From assembly GCA_937957775.1 (NCBI GenBank), contig CALFXV010000197.1, forward strand, positions 1 through 7,270: DNA of 7,270 bases. The letters run 5' to 3'. The stretch's first letter is position 1. Each line of letters begins with the position of its first letter. Positions 1-7,142 of this stretch are shown here, in pieces. The notes under the pieces were generated by a model that was not told where the DNA came from, searched no databases, and saw nothing but the letters and a program-made list of their open reading frames with translations. Position numbers and translations under genes: made by a program. Source of the DNA: an uncultured Methylotenera sp. (GTDB lineage: Bacteria > Pseudomonadota > Gammaproteobacteria > Burkholderiales > Methylophilaceae).

Positions 1-857
1 AAGGTGTTCTTGGTTTGGTCAGGGCTGGTATTAATCGTATCACGACCAAAATCGGCAATCAGTTCCTCTTGAACCAAGCCGTTACCTATCATGTTGTTAT
101 CCGCGCCGGTGTAGCTTAACTCCAAGCGCGAAGTCTCATTTTGCCATCCCAATTTACTGAACACTTGTTTGACTTTGCTTGGGGAGGCATCGCGCCAGCC
201 GTCTTCATCAAAATAATTACCGGCAATGAAGTAATCCACTGAACCGTCTTTGGACACGCCGCCGAATTCACCGGCGGCCGTTTTACGGTCCCATGAACCG
301 TAACTTGTCTCTATGCCGCCACCTTGGTGGGTACGGCCATTTTTAGTGGTGATGGAAATGGCACCACCCAATGTATTCAAACCAAATATAGGGTTAGAGC
401 CCGGCATCAAGTTCATGCCAGCAATGGCGTTCATGGGGATTAAATCCCAGTTAACTGCATCACCAAATGGCTCGTTAACACGCACGCCGTCTTGGAATAC
501 AGACAAACCTTGTGGCGTACCCAATAGTGGTGAAGCAGTGAAGCCGCGGAACAATACGTCCGGTTGGTATGGGTTGTTTTGTGTTTCGTTAATTGAAACA
601 CCCGTTAAGTTGTTGTTCATGTAATCTGCAATGGTTAGGCTACGCTGCTCTTCCATGGCTTCACCTTTAACCACTTGCACGTTGGATGGAATTTGCTCTA
701 AAGGCAAACCCACACCGGCTAATGGCGTGGTGCTGACAACTTCCACCTTATTCAAGGACATGGCCTTGTCTTTGCTTTCAGCAAACGCGATGTGTGGCGT
801 TGCGTAAGCGGCTAAAATCGCCACTACGATTAATTTTGGTTGCAATATTTTTTTCAT
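1..857 (-). CDS. TonB-dependent outer-membrane receptor, N-terminal part (cut by window edge)
   Basis: This encodes the first 285 residues of a TonB-dependent receptor; the rest lies beyond position 1. Such proteins are outer-membrane beta-barrels that import scarce ligands (iron chelates, cobalamin, other metals or small organics) using energy from TonB-ExbBD. Residues 1-26 look like a signal peptide: lysines near the N-terminus, a hydrophobic run, and likely cleavage after AFA (26). A TonB-box-like segment, KVEVVST, follows at about 37-43. The plug domain spans roughly 45-175 and carries DVLFRGF (100-106), GLSVFQDGVRVNEPFGD (117-133) and GLNTLGGAISI (159-169). The first barrel strands start near 180. 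There is no extra N-terminal signalling (STN) domain, so sigma/anti-sigma control through the receptor is unlikely. The ATG at 857 is preceded by AGGA (867-870) at a 9-nt spacing. The ligand cannot be told from this part. Confidence 0.93.
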   Translation of the reverse strand, partial: MKKILQPKLIVVAILAAYATPHIAFAESKDKAMSLNKVEVVSTTPLAGVGLPLEQIPSNVQVVKGEAMEEQRSLTIADYMNNNLTGVSINETQNNPYQPDVLFRGFTASPLLGTPQGLSVFQDGVRVNEPFGDAVNWDLIPMNAIAGMNLMPGSNPIFGLNTLGGAISITTKNGRTHQGGGIETSYGSWDRKTAAGEFGGVSKDGSVDYFIAGNYFDEDGWRDASPSKVKQVFSKLGWQNETSRLELSYTGADNNMIGNGLVQEELIADFGRDTINTSPDQTKNT

Positions 858-866
858 AATTAAAGG

Positions 867-870
867 TCCT
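867..870 (-). promoter_or_regulatory. Ribosome binding site of the TonB receptor gene
   Basis: AGGA on the minus strand, 9 nt before the ATG at 857. It is the clearest Shine-Dalgarno match among the gene starts here and supports the chosen receptor start. Confidence 0.6.
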
Positions 871-920
871 AGGTTTTAATGTCTAACGTGCCAATAAAAG
901 CAATAAACGTTCCAAAACCT

Positions 921-1010
921 AAAATTAATTAAAATTTACAATAAAATCAATAAACTAGAAAAATTAGTTAATTTTATTAATTTTTAAAAATATATGAAAT
1001 TGTAAAAATT
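921..1010. other. Extremely AT-rich tract in the receptor leader or promoter region
   Basis: By manual count only 7 of 90 bases are G or C, against roughly half in the flanking genes. The tract is made of A and T runs with short palindromes such as TTTTTAAAAA (981-990). It encodes nothing recognisable on either strand. It lies between the palindromic sites (1029-1068) and the receptor start (857), so it is either long untranslated leader or contains promoter elements. Such DNA is typically curved and attractive to H-NS/MvaT-like or IHF-like proteins, but no specific site can be assigned. Confidence 0.7.
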
Positions 1011-1028
1011 GGTTAAATATAGCCAATT

Positions 1029-1050
1029 TATTGGTTGTTTACAACCAATA
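1029..1050. promoter_or_regulatory. Palindromic candidate operator, site 1
   Basis: A perfect inverted repeat with 10-bp arms around a central TT; the core is TTGGTTGTTTACAACCAA (1031-1048). The centre lies 21 bp from that of the next palindrome, two helical turns, so dimers bound at both would sit on the same DNA face. The central GT-TT-AC spacing is compatible with the loose consensus of GntR/FadR-type repressors, but the regulator is not identified. It lies upstream of the receptor gene and downstream of the candidate -10 at 1071-1076. Confidence 0.55.
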
Positions 1051-1052
1051 TT

Positions 1053-1068
1053 TGGTTGTAAACAACCA
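1053..1068. promoter_or_regulatory. Palindromic candidate operator, site 2
   Basis: A perfect inverted repeat, TGGTTGT-AA-ACAACCA (7-bp arms, 2-bp centre). It is the same motif as site 1 read from the other strand, so 1032-1048 and 1052-1068 also pair as a 17-bp stem with a 3-base TAT loop (1049-1051). It overlaps the transcription start expected from the TATAAT at 1071-1076, which would suit a repressor site. A hairpin acting in RNA is the alternative, but no T-run follows on the minus strand, so it does not look like a standard terminator. Confidence 0.55.
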
Positions 1069-1070
1069 GC

Positions 1071-1076
1071 ATTATA
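1071..1076 (-). promoter_or_regulatory. Candidate -10 box for the TonB receptor gene
   Basis: A perfect TATAAT on the minus strand between the REP-like element and the palindromes. I see no good -35 hexamer at 16-18 bp spacing, so it would be weak or activator-dependent. Initiation near 1064 would fall inside palindrome 2 and give a leader of about 205 nt. The AT-rich tract downstream offers many poorer -10 look-alikes, so the true start may differ. Confidence 0.35.
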
Positions 1077-1116
1077 GGCAATTAAAGCCTGTAGACACTG
1101 ATGCCATAAAGAGATT

Positions 1117-1151
1117 GCGACGTTAGATTCGCGGCGAGGCGCCGCTCCTAC
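1117..1151 (-). repeat. REP-like element with GTAG head at the end of tilS
   Basis: Read on the minus strand, it starts with GTAG (1151-1148), continues GAGCGGCGCCTCGCCGC and ends in GCGAATC. The stem GCGGCG/CGCCGC (1131-1136 with 1140-1145) has a 3-base loop. A weaker GCGA/TCGC pairing follows (1117-1120 with 1129-1132). A GTAGGAGCGG head with a short GC-rich stem ending in CGCGA is the recognisable form of repetitive extragenic palindromes of Pseudomonas, Xanthomonas and relatives, which are mobilised by RAYT (Y1-type) transposases. No RAYT gene is in the window. No U-run follows, so it is not a typical intrinsic terminator, although it could stabilise the 3' end of the mRNA. Confidence 0.65.
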
Positions 1152-2467
1152 AATTGACTAGGCTGCCAATCGATATGCAAGCCTTCTTCGTGCGGCGCGG
1201 CTTGCAACTCATGGCTGATGCCTATGCCAGGGACATAGGCCAGCGTGTCTTGCCAATAAACCAAGGGCAGGTTTTCGCGTTGCCAAGGCGGCATATTGGC
1301 TTCTTGTAATAAGTGCTTGAGAGTGCGGGTTGGCCTTAACGCATTAGGCTTAAAGTTTTCCCCGCCATTGCGTTGGCTGATGCGCAATTTGCTCATGCCC
1401 AATTTGAGCGCTAAGCCGCTGCCCTGCACTTGGCTAAACACCAGCGTGCCGCCGTTAGGCAACGCCAGATGCGCTTCCCCATTCCAAACCAAATCAAAGC
1501 TGGCGGTCACAGCCGGTTTAACCAAGTAAGCGCGTTGTTGATAACGCTTGAGCTTAATCGCCTGCTGGTTTTTTAGTTGCAGGCTGATGTCTATGTTAGC
1601 GTCGGCTTTGGCTGTCATTAACTGCTGATGCATCTCACTCAAGGCATCGGCGCTCGGCATGCTGACCTCTTGCATCGCCAACCACCAACGCAAGGCATTT
1701 TTTGCCCTAGCCGCATCCAAGGCCGCCAGGCCTTGTGTGCATAAACTGTTGTTTGCCAACAAGTGCGCCGCATCCAATGCCGCTAAATCATTAAGCAAAT
1801 CACTCGCTTCAGCCGCGTGCGCGGCTGTTCTGGCCAAAGCTTGCTTAATGGATGGGTTGCGGCTGCTTAATAGCGGCAAGACATCGTGCCGAATAAAGTT
1901 GCGCTCGTATTGGGTATTGCTGTTGCTCTCGTCTTCACACCAACTTAAACCATGCTGCTTGGCATAGGCTTCCAGACTGCTGCGCGGGACATTAAGTAGC
2001 GGCCTTAATAAGCGCCTACGCTCATCGGCGGCGGCCATGCTGGCCAAGCCCTTGAGGCCAGCGCCGCGAAACAACTGCAGCAATAAAGTTTCAGCTTGAT
2101 CGTCTTGGTGGTGGGCACTGAGCACAAAATCCGCCTGCAGCGCATTATTAAATAAGGCATCGTAGCGCAACTGCCGGGCTTGGCCTTCTAGGCCTAATTT
2201 ACTTTGCTCATCCAATTGCACCTTTACGATGGTCAAGGGCACATTTAAGGCCGCGCATTGCGCTTGGCAGAAGGCGGCCCAACTGTCGGCATTGGCGCTG
2301 ATGCCGTGATGCACGTGCATGGCCTGCAATTCAAAAGGTAGGGTGGCTCTCGCCTGCGCCAACAGGTGCAACAAGACGCAAGAATCCAGGCCGCCACTAA
2401 AGCCCAATAACAGGCGTTGATTGGGCTTGGTGTGCTGGCTTAAGAAATGCTGCAGATTGGTTTGCAT
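1148..2467 (-). CDS. tilS: tRNA(Ile)-lysidine synthetase
   Basis: TilS attaches lysine to C34 of the CAU-anticodon tRNA-Ile in an ATP-dependent reaction, turning a methionine-like anticodon into one that reads AUA and is charged with isoleucine. It is cytoplasmic and essential in most bacteria. The 439 residues are close to the usual length of about 430. The N-terminal PP-loop ATPase carries SGGLDS (24-29), HVHHG (51-55), EGQARQLRY (94-102) and HHQDDQAET (119-127), followed by DESN and RNFIRH (179-194). A middle substrate-binding region and a C-terminal domain follow, the latter with RNGGENF (366-372) and KHLLQEANMPPWQRENLPL (384-402). All expected motifs are intact. The ATG at 2467 has no clear Shine-Dalgarno, but no better in-frame start is visible. 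It lies 64 bp after accA. Its TAG stop is part of the GTAG head of the adjoining REP-like element, so the last residues may be lineage-specific. Confidence 0.97.
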   Translation of the reverse strand: MQTNLQHFLSQHTKPNQRLLLGFSGGLDSCVLLHLLAQARATLPFELQAMHVHHGISANADSWAAFCQAQCAALNVPLTIVKVQLDEQSKLGLEGQARQLRYDALFNNALQADFVLSAHHQDDQAETLLLQLFRGAGLKGLASMAAADERRRLLRPLLNVPRSSLEAYAKQHGLSWCEDESNSNTQYERNFIRHDVLPLLSSRNPSIKQALARTAAHAAEASDLLNDLAALDAAHLLANNSLCTQGLAALDAARAKNALRWWLAMQEVSMPSADALSEMHQQLMTAKADANIDISLQLKNQQAIKLKRYQQRAYLVKPAVTASFDLVWNGEAHLALPNGGTLVFSQVQGSGLALKLGMSKLRISQRNGGENFKPNALRPTRTLKHLLQEANMPPWQRENLPLVYWQDTLAYVPGIGISHELQAAPHEEGLHIDWQPSQL

Positions 2468-2491
2468 GGTGGCAGGAATGCCATCGATATG

Positions 2492-2497
2492 AGTATA
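2492..2497 (-). promoter_or_regulatory. Possible internal -10 box before tilS
   Basis: TATACT on the minus strand lies 24 bp from the tilS start (one mismatch to TATAAT). The best upstream hexamer at 16 bp, CAGACC, is a poor -35. This may be a weak secondary promoter within the operon, or chance. Confidence 0.25.
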
Positions 2498-2531
2498 ACT
2501 GCTGTGCGGCTTAGGTCTGTCGCTTAGCCGC

Positions 2532-3527
2532 TTAAAGCTTAACGCTGACGCGGGCTTTTTTCTCAGCCACTTCTTTGTATTGGCCGTAGCTCATCAAGCG
2601 CTCGTAGCGTCTAACCAATAAAGCCTTGATGGATTTAGTTTTTAGCTTAGCCAATTCTTCTTTGAGTGCCACGCGTAGGTTTTCCATCACCACTTCTGGT
2701 GCGCGGTGTGAGCCACCCAAGGGTTCAGGGATGATGCGGTCTATTAAACCCAAACCTTGCAAGCGTTCAGCGGTAATGGCCAAGGATTCGGCTGCCACCG
2801 GTGCTTTGTCTGCACTTTTGTATAAGATGGAGGCACAGCCTTCAGGTGAAATCACCGAGTAGACGCCGTATTGCAACATCAGCAATTGGTCGACCACGCC
2901 CAATGCCAGCGCGCCACCTGAACCGCCCTCGCCTATGATGACGCCTATGATGGGCGTCTCCAATTCGGCCATGACGTATAAATTGCGTGCAATGGCTTCG
3001 GATTGACCGCGCTCTTCCGCGCCTATGCCAGGGTATGCGCCCGGGGTGTCGATTAGGGTAATGACGGGGATGCCAAATTTTTCGGCTAAACGGAATAAGC
3101 GCAAGGCTTTGCGGTAGCCTTCAGGACGTGGCATACCGAAGTTGCGGTATTGACGCTCTTTTACATCACGGCCTTTTTGGTGGCCGATCACCATCACCGG
3201 TTGGCCATCTAACCTAGCGATACCACCGACAATAGCCGGATCATCGGCAAAGGCGCGGTCGCCGTGCAACTCTTCAAAATCGGTAAAGATGGCTTGTATG
3301 TAATCCAGGGTGTAAGGGCGTTGCGAATGACGGGCCAACTGCGAGATTTGCCAAGCATTTAAATTACCGTAGATGTCCTCCGACAGCTTTTTATTCTTCT
3401 TTTCCAGCGCGGTTAATTCTTTAGAGATATCCAATGCGTCATTCGCATCATGCGCGGCTTGCAAGCCTTCGATTTGGCTTTCTAACTCAGCAATCGGTTG
3501 TTCAAAATCCAAGTAACTAATTTTCAT
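2532..3527 (-). CDS. accA: Acetyl-CoA carboxylase carboxyltransferase subunit alpha
   Basis: AccA and AccD form the carboxyltransferase that moves the carboxyl group from carboxybiotin (on AccB) to acetyl-CoA, making malonyl-CoA, the first committed step of fatty acid synthesis in the cytoplasm. The 331 residues follow E. coli AccA (319) nearly throughout. They open with [11 protein letters not shown] (6-16), then a helical, charged N-terminal segment, [10 protein letters not shown] and RPYTLDY (58-76), GHQKGR (115-120), [16 protein letters not shown] (129-144), [18 protein letters not shown] (158-175), the glycine-rich [12 protein letters not shown] (199-210) and [20 protein letters not shown] (224-243). 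The usual end, [10 protein letters not shown], is followed by a 16-residue lysine-rich tail not present in E. coli. The ATG at 3527 aligns with the family start; the Shine-Dalgarno is weak (AGAG, 8-nt spacing). It starts 50 bp after dnaE and is probably co-transcribed with it. accD is not in the window. Confidence 0.98.
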   Translation of the reverse strand: MKISYLDFEQPIAELESQIEGLQAAHDANDALDISKELTALEKKNKKLSEDIYGNLNAWQISQLARHSQRPYTLDYIQAIFTDFEELHGDRAFADDPAIVGGIARLDGQPVMVIGHQKGRDVKERQYRNFGMPRPEGYRKALRLFRLAEKFGIPVITLIDTPGAYPGIGAEERGQSEAIARNLYVMAELETPIIGVIIGEGGSGGALALGVVDQLLMLQYGVYSVISPEGCASILYKSADKAPVAAESLAITAERLQGLGLIDRIIPEPLGGSHRAPEVVMENLRVALKEELAKLKTKSIKALLVRRYERLMSYGQYKEVAEKKARVSVKL

Positions 3528-3577
3528 GTGCTTGACTCTACAATTAAAAGGTTTAAACCCTGCTTGGCAGCAGCGAG

Positions 3578-6500
3578 CTAATTATATAGGATTTTTACAT
3601 TATCACGGCTTAACCACAAGCTTAAATCGGCAATCAAACTCTCCGCCAAGTCCACCCGCCAATCATTGCCCAGCATCAGTTCCACCCGGCCAGTATGGTT
3701 GTGGTAAGCCACTTTAACCGCGCAACCACGCTGCTCGTCCGAGGCGTTTTTGCGATACGGCTGCAACAAGGCTTTGAGCTTTTCCGCATCAGCTTGGCCG
3801 TTGCAAGAAATCTTTAAAAAGCTGGCGCGGCTGTTACGCAAACCGGACAAATCGTGCAATTTTCTGGCGTTCACGCGCAAGCCACCGGAAAACTCATCGT
3901 GGCTAACGCGCCCTTCAACGATGATCAATTGGTCGTCTTTTAACAAGCCCTGATGCTGGGCCAACAGCTCGCTGCCCACCACCACTTCTATGCGGGTCGT
4001 GCCATCGTCCAAACCAACGATGGCCATTTTGCCTCTCCCTGTCATGCGCACGCGTATGCCAGAAACGATGCCAGCCAATAATTGCGGCTGCTCTTTCGGG
4101 CTTAAATTGGCCAAGCTGCTGCTGATGAATTGCCCCAAGTCTTTTTGGTAGGCCGCATACGGGTGGCCGCTGAAATAAAAACCCAAGGCGGCTTTTTCTT
4201 CCAATAAGCGATGCTGCTCAGACCACTCAGGCACATTGGGCAAGACGTTAACCGCGTTATCGGCCGCTTCACCAAACAAGCTGTTTTGTTGACGGTTGGC
4301 GCTGTTTTGTTCGGCGGCGGCCATGGCCGTGGCCACCCCTGCCAGCAAGGCATTGCGGTTAGGCTGAGCCGGATCCGGGCTCAAACTATCAAAAGCACCC
4401 GCGCGTATTAACGATTCCACCACGCGGCGGTTAACCTTACGCAAATCCAAGCGATTGCAAAAATCAAACAAATCTTTAAACGGGCCACCTGACTCACGCG
4501 CCTGCATGATCACTTCTATGGCTGCCAAGCCCGTGCCCTTCACCGCACCCAAGCCATACAAAATTTGCTGTTTGTTTATAGGGGTGAATTTGAAATCACT
4601 GCGATTGACGTCGGGCGGCAACACTTCAATGTGATTGGGACCGCAATCGTCATAGAAGGTGTGCACGCTGTCGGTGTTGTTCATGTCGGCCGACAAGGTC
4701 GAGGCCAAAAAGGCCGCCGGGTAATGCGCTTTTAAATAGGCGGTTTGGTAGGCCACCAAAGCGTAGGCCGCGGCATGCGATTTATTAAAGCCGTAGCCGG
4801 CAAATTTTTCCAGCAAATCAAACAACTCGGTCGCTTGGCGCTCGGTCATGTTGTTTTTAACCGCGCCTTCAACAAAGGTTTTACGCTGGGCGTCCATTTC
4901 CTCTTGTTTCTTTTTACCCATGGCACGACGCAATAAATCCGCGCCACCTAGGCTGTAACCAGCCACTACCTGGGCGATTTGCATCACCTGCTCTTGGTAA
5001 ACGGCAATGCCATACGTCTCTTTCAAAATCGGCTCGGTCAATGGGTGCGGGTATTCCACACGCTGCTTACCGTGCTTACGCCGGCAGTAATCCGGAATCA
5101 AATCCATAGGCCCTGGCCTATACAAAGCCACCAAGGCAATGATGTCCTCAAAGCAATCCGGCATGGCTTGCTTGAGCATGTCTTTCATGCCGCGCGACTC
5201 AAGCTGGAACACCGCCGTGGTATTGGCTGTTTTTAATAAATGAAACGTGGCTTTATCGTCTATCGGTAAGGTGGCAAAAGACAAGGGCGGCAAGCCTTCT
5301 AAGGCGCGCTGCTTATTGGCATTGAGCAGCGCCAATTCCAATATGGTTAAGGTGCGCAAACCCAAGAAGTCGAATTTGACTAAACCCACCGCTTCCACGT
5401 CGTCTTTATCGTATTGGCTGACCAAACTGCCGCCATCGGCTTGGCAATAAATAGGCGAGAAATCGGAAATTTTGCCCGGGGAAATCAGCACGCCACCGGC
5501 ATGCATGCCGACATTGCGCACCAAGCCTTCTAAGCGCAAGGCCAACTCCAGCAACTCCTGCAATTCCTCTTCTTTTTCACGGCGCTCGGCCAATTGCGGT
5601 TCTTTTTCTAGGGCGTCGGATAAGGTGATGCCTAATTCCAGCGGGATCAGCTTGCTGATGCCATCAACAAAACCGAAGGGCAAATCCAACACCCGACCCA
5701 CGTCACGCACCACGGCTTTGGCAGCCATGGTACCGAAGGTGGCAATTTGCGACACGGCATCCAACCCGTATTTTTGCTTAACGTAATCAATGACCCTATC
5801 GCGGCCTTCTTGGCAAAAATCGATATCGAAGTCGGGCATGGACACCCGATCCGGATTCAAGAAACGCTCAAACAGCAGCTTGTATTCCAATGGATCCAAA
5901 TCGGTAATGCCCAAGCTGTAGGCCACCACCGAGCCCGCACCCGAGCCCCGACCCGGGCCCACCGGCACGCCGTTGTTTTTGGCCCAATTGATGAAGTCGG
6001 CAACGATTAGAAAGTAGCCGGCAAAGCCCATCTGGTTGATCACCTGGGTTTCAAAATCCAAACGCGCCTCGTATTCCGGGGCTTTAGCCTGACGTAATGC
6101 TTCATCGGGGTACAGCACTTGCAATCTGGCGACCAAGCCGCGACGCGCCTCGGACACCAAGTAATCAGTGAGGCTTTCGTTATTGGGCGTGGGGAAATTG
6201 GGCAAGTAGTTTTTGCCCAGGGTTAAACTCAAGTTGCAGCGCTTGGCGATTTCCACCGTGTTTTGTAAGGCATCCGGCATGTCGGCAAATAAATCGGCCA
6301 GTTGTTGCTGCGTTTTAAAATACTGCTCTGGCGTAAAGTGCTTGGGTCTACGCGTGTCGGCTAAAACATAGCCCTCGGAAATGCAGGTACGCGCTTCGTG
6401 CGCCCTAAAGTCATCTGGGCTAATAAATTGTATCGGCTGGGTGGCCACCAGCGGCAAACTCAAACTACTGGCAATATCACGCGCCTGGGCTACGTAGGCC

Positions 6501-7072
6501 TCTTGTTGCGCGCTGGCATCCGTGGCCACACGCTGGACTTCCAAGTAATAGCGATCCGGGAACAAGTCATGCCACTCTTGGGCCAGTTTTTTCGCTAAGT
6601 CTAAATTGCCTTGCACGCATGCCTGCCCCACATCACCCTGCATGGCACCAGAGAGCAAAATCAAACCATCGGTGCCGCATTCTTCAAACCAAGCGCGCTT
6701 AAATTCCGCCCGACCTCGGTGCTGATTACTTAGGTAAGCACGGCTTAATAATTGGCACAACAACAAGTAGCCGGCATGCGATTGGCAAAGCAGCAACAAG
6801 CGTGATGGCTGATCGCGGTTGACTGGGTTTTCTAACCAAATGTCACAGCCTAAGATGGGCTTTAAGCCCTTAGCGCGAGCAGCCTTGTAAAACTTGATGG
6901 CGCCGAATAGATTGTTTAAATCGGTTAAGGCCAAGGCCGGCATGTTGTCCGCACGTGCTTGTTGCACGTAGTCGTCTATACGCACGATGCCGTCAACGAT
7001 GGAGTACTCGCTGTGGCAACGCAGGTGCACGAAAGACGGGCTATTTTTGGCTGGAATTGAACTGGACAACAT
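3578..7072 (-). CDS. dnaE: DNA polymerase III subunit alpha (replicative polymerase)
   Basis: This is the catalytic subunit of the chromosomal replicase, a C-family polymerase working with DnaQ (proofreading), the beta clamp and the clamp loader. Its 1164 residues match the DnaE1 class (E. coli 1160). The PHP domain spans about 14-285, beginning [11 protein letters not shown]. Its TDLNN segment (50-54) lacks the histidine of the TDHxN form found in PHP domains with metal-dependent nuclease activity, so this domain is likely degenerate and proofreading falls to DnaQ. Palm motifs are [10 protein letters not shown] (372-381), PDFDIDF (413-419, D414 and D416 matching E. coli D401 and D403) and KFDFLGL (566-572, D568 matching D555). 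Then come [10 protein letters not shown] (651-660), [10 protein letters not shown] (762-771), a helix-hairpin-helix region with GLGAVKGTG (840-848), a beta-clamp-binding peptide QNSLF (929-933) and an OB fold at about 998-1075. The ATG at 7072 puts 8 more residues before FVHLR than E. coli has. It leads the dnaE-accA-tilS cluster and is divergent from galU. Confidence 0.98.
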   Translation of the reverse strand: MLSSSIPAKNSPSFVHLRCHSEYSIVDGIVRIDDYVQQARADNMPALALTDLNNLFGAIKFYKAARAKGLKPILGCDIWLENPVNRDQPSRLLLLCQSHAGYLLLCQLLSRAYLSNQHRGRAEFKRAWFEECGTDGLILLSGAMQGDVGQACVQGNLDLAKKLAQEWHDLFPDRYYLEVQRVATDASAQQEAYVAQARDIASSLSLPLVATQPIQFISPDDFRAHEARTCISEGYVLADTRRPKHFTPEQYFKTQQQLADLFADMPDALQNTVEIAKRCNLSLTLGKNYLPNFPTPNNESLTDYLVSEARRGLVARLQVLYPDEALRQAKAPEYEARLDFETQVINQMGFAGYFLIVADFINWAKNNGVPVGPGRGSGAGSVVAYSLGITDLDPLEYKLLFERFLNPDRVSMPDFDIDFCQEGRDRVIDYVKQKYGLDAVSQIATFGTMAAKAVVRDVGRVLDLPFGFVDGISKLIPLELGITLSDALEKEPQLAERREKEEELQELLELALRLEGLVRNVGMHAGGVLISPGKISDFSPIYCQADGGSLVSQYDKDDVEAVGLVKFDFLGLRTLTILELALLNANKQRALEGLPPLSFATLPIDDKATFHLLKTANTTAVFQLESRGMKDMLKQAMPDCFEDIIALVALYRPGPMDLIPDYCRRKHGKQRVEYPHPLTEPILKETYGIAVYQEQVMQIAQVVAGYSLGGADLLRRAMGKKKQEEMDAQRKTFVEGAVKNNMTERQATELFDLLEKFAGYGFNKSHAAAYALVAYQTAYLKAHYPAAFLASTLSADMNNTDSVHTFYDDCGPNHIEVLPPDVNRSDFKFTPINKQQILYGLGAVKGTGLAAIEVIMQARESGGPFKDLFDFCNRLDLRKVNRRVVESLIRAGAFDSLSPDPAQPNRNALLAGVATAMAAAEQNSANRQQNSLFGEAADNAVNVLPNVPEWSEQHRLLEEKAALGFYFSGHPYAAYQKDLGQFISSSLANLSPKEQPQLLAGIVSGIRVRMTGRGKMAIVGLDDGTTRIEVVVGSELLAQHQGLLKDDQLIIVEGRVSHDEFSGGLRVNARKLHDLSGLRNSRASFLKISCNGQADAEKLKALLQPYRKNASDEQRGCAVKVAYHNHTGRVELMLGNDWRVDLAESLIADLSLWLSRDNVKILYN

Positions 7073-7092
7073 AAGGCAAATTTTACCTTAAT
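7063..7092 (+). promoter_or_regulatory. Candidate promoter for galU
   Basis: TGGACA (7063-7068, 5 of 6 to the -35 consensus) and CTTAAT (7087-7092, 4 of 6 to the -10) are separated by 18 bp. Transcription would start near 7099, giving a leader of about 18 nt. The -35 lies inside the first codons of dnaE, as the 44-bp intergenic space requires. This is inferred from sequence match only. Confidence 0.3.
7073..7089 (-). promoter_or_regulatory. dnaE: Possible RBS-sequestering hairpin before dnaE
   Basis: Immediately before the dnaE ATG, the minus strand reads AAGGTAAAATTTGCCTT. In RNA this can fold into a 7-bp stem (one G-U pair) with a 3-base loop. The AAGG (7086-7089) is the only Shine-Dalgarno-like sequence near the start, but it sits about 13 nt away and would be paired in the stem. 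It may lower dnaE translation, or simply be a weak initiation region. Confidence 0.25.
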
Positions 7093-7113
7093 CGGCATCG
7101 ATTTTTAGAAAAT

Positions 7114-7142
7114 ATTATGCAAAAATTAAAAAAATGTATCAT
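7114..7142 (-). promoter_or_regulatory. Candidate promoter for the dnaE operon
   Basis: On the minus strand, ATGATA (7137-7142, 4 of 6 to the -35 consensus) and CATAAT (7114-7119, 5 of 6 to the -10) are separated by an ideal 17 bp of T-rich DNA. Transcription would start near 7107, about 35 nt before the dnaE ATG. Both hexamers overlap the start of galU, so initiation here would interfere with galU expression. Inferred from sequence match only. Confidence 0.35.

Noticed and set aside
313..624. Open frame of 103 codons on the plus strand
   Set aside because: It lies entirely opposite the TonB receptor coding sequence, whose plug-domain motifs are clear; its translation shows no family features.
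1117..1151. REP-like hairpin as an intrinsic terminator for tilS
   Set aside because: The stem is GC-rich, but the downstream minus-strand sequence (GAATCTAACG) has no U-run.
2505..2531. Inverted repeat GCGGCT/AGCCGC between accA and tilS as a terminator
   Set aside because: A 6-bp stem with a 14-base loop and no following T-run; transcription probably continues into tilS.
2930..2952. Direct repeat CGCCTATGATG (2930-2940 and 2942-2952)
   Set aside because: It lies within accA and reflects the Ile-Ile-Gly repetition in the family-typical VIIGE segment, not a separate element.
3545..3575. Short hairpin and GGTTTAAACC palindrome between dnaE and accA
   Set aside because: The stem CTGCT/AGCAG is only 5 bp and no T-run follows; a short palindrome in a 50-bp gap is not enough for a terminator or operator call.
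4102..4353. Open frame of 83 codons on the minus strand inside dnaE
   Set aside because: It is another frame of dnaE; the dnaE frame carries the clamp-binding peptide and family motifs here.
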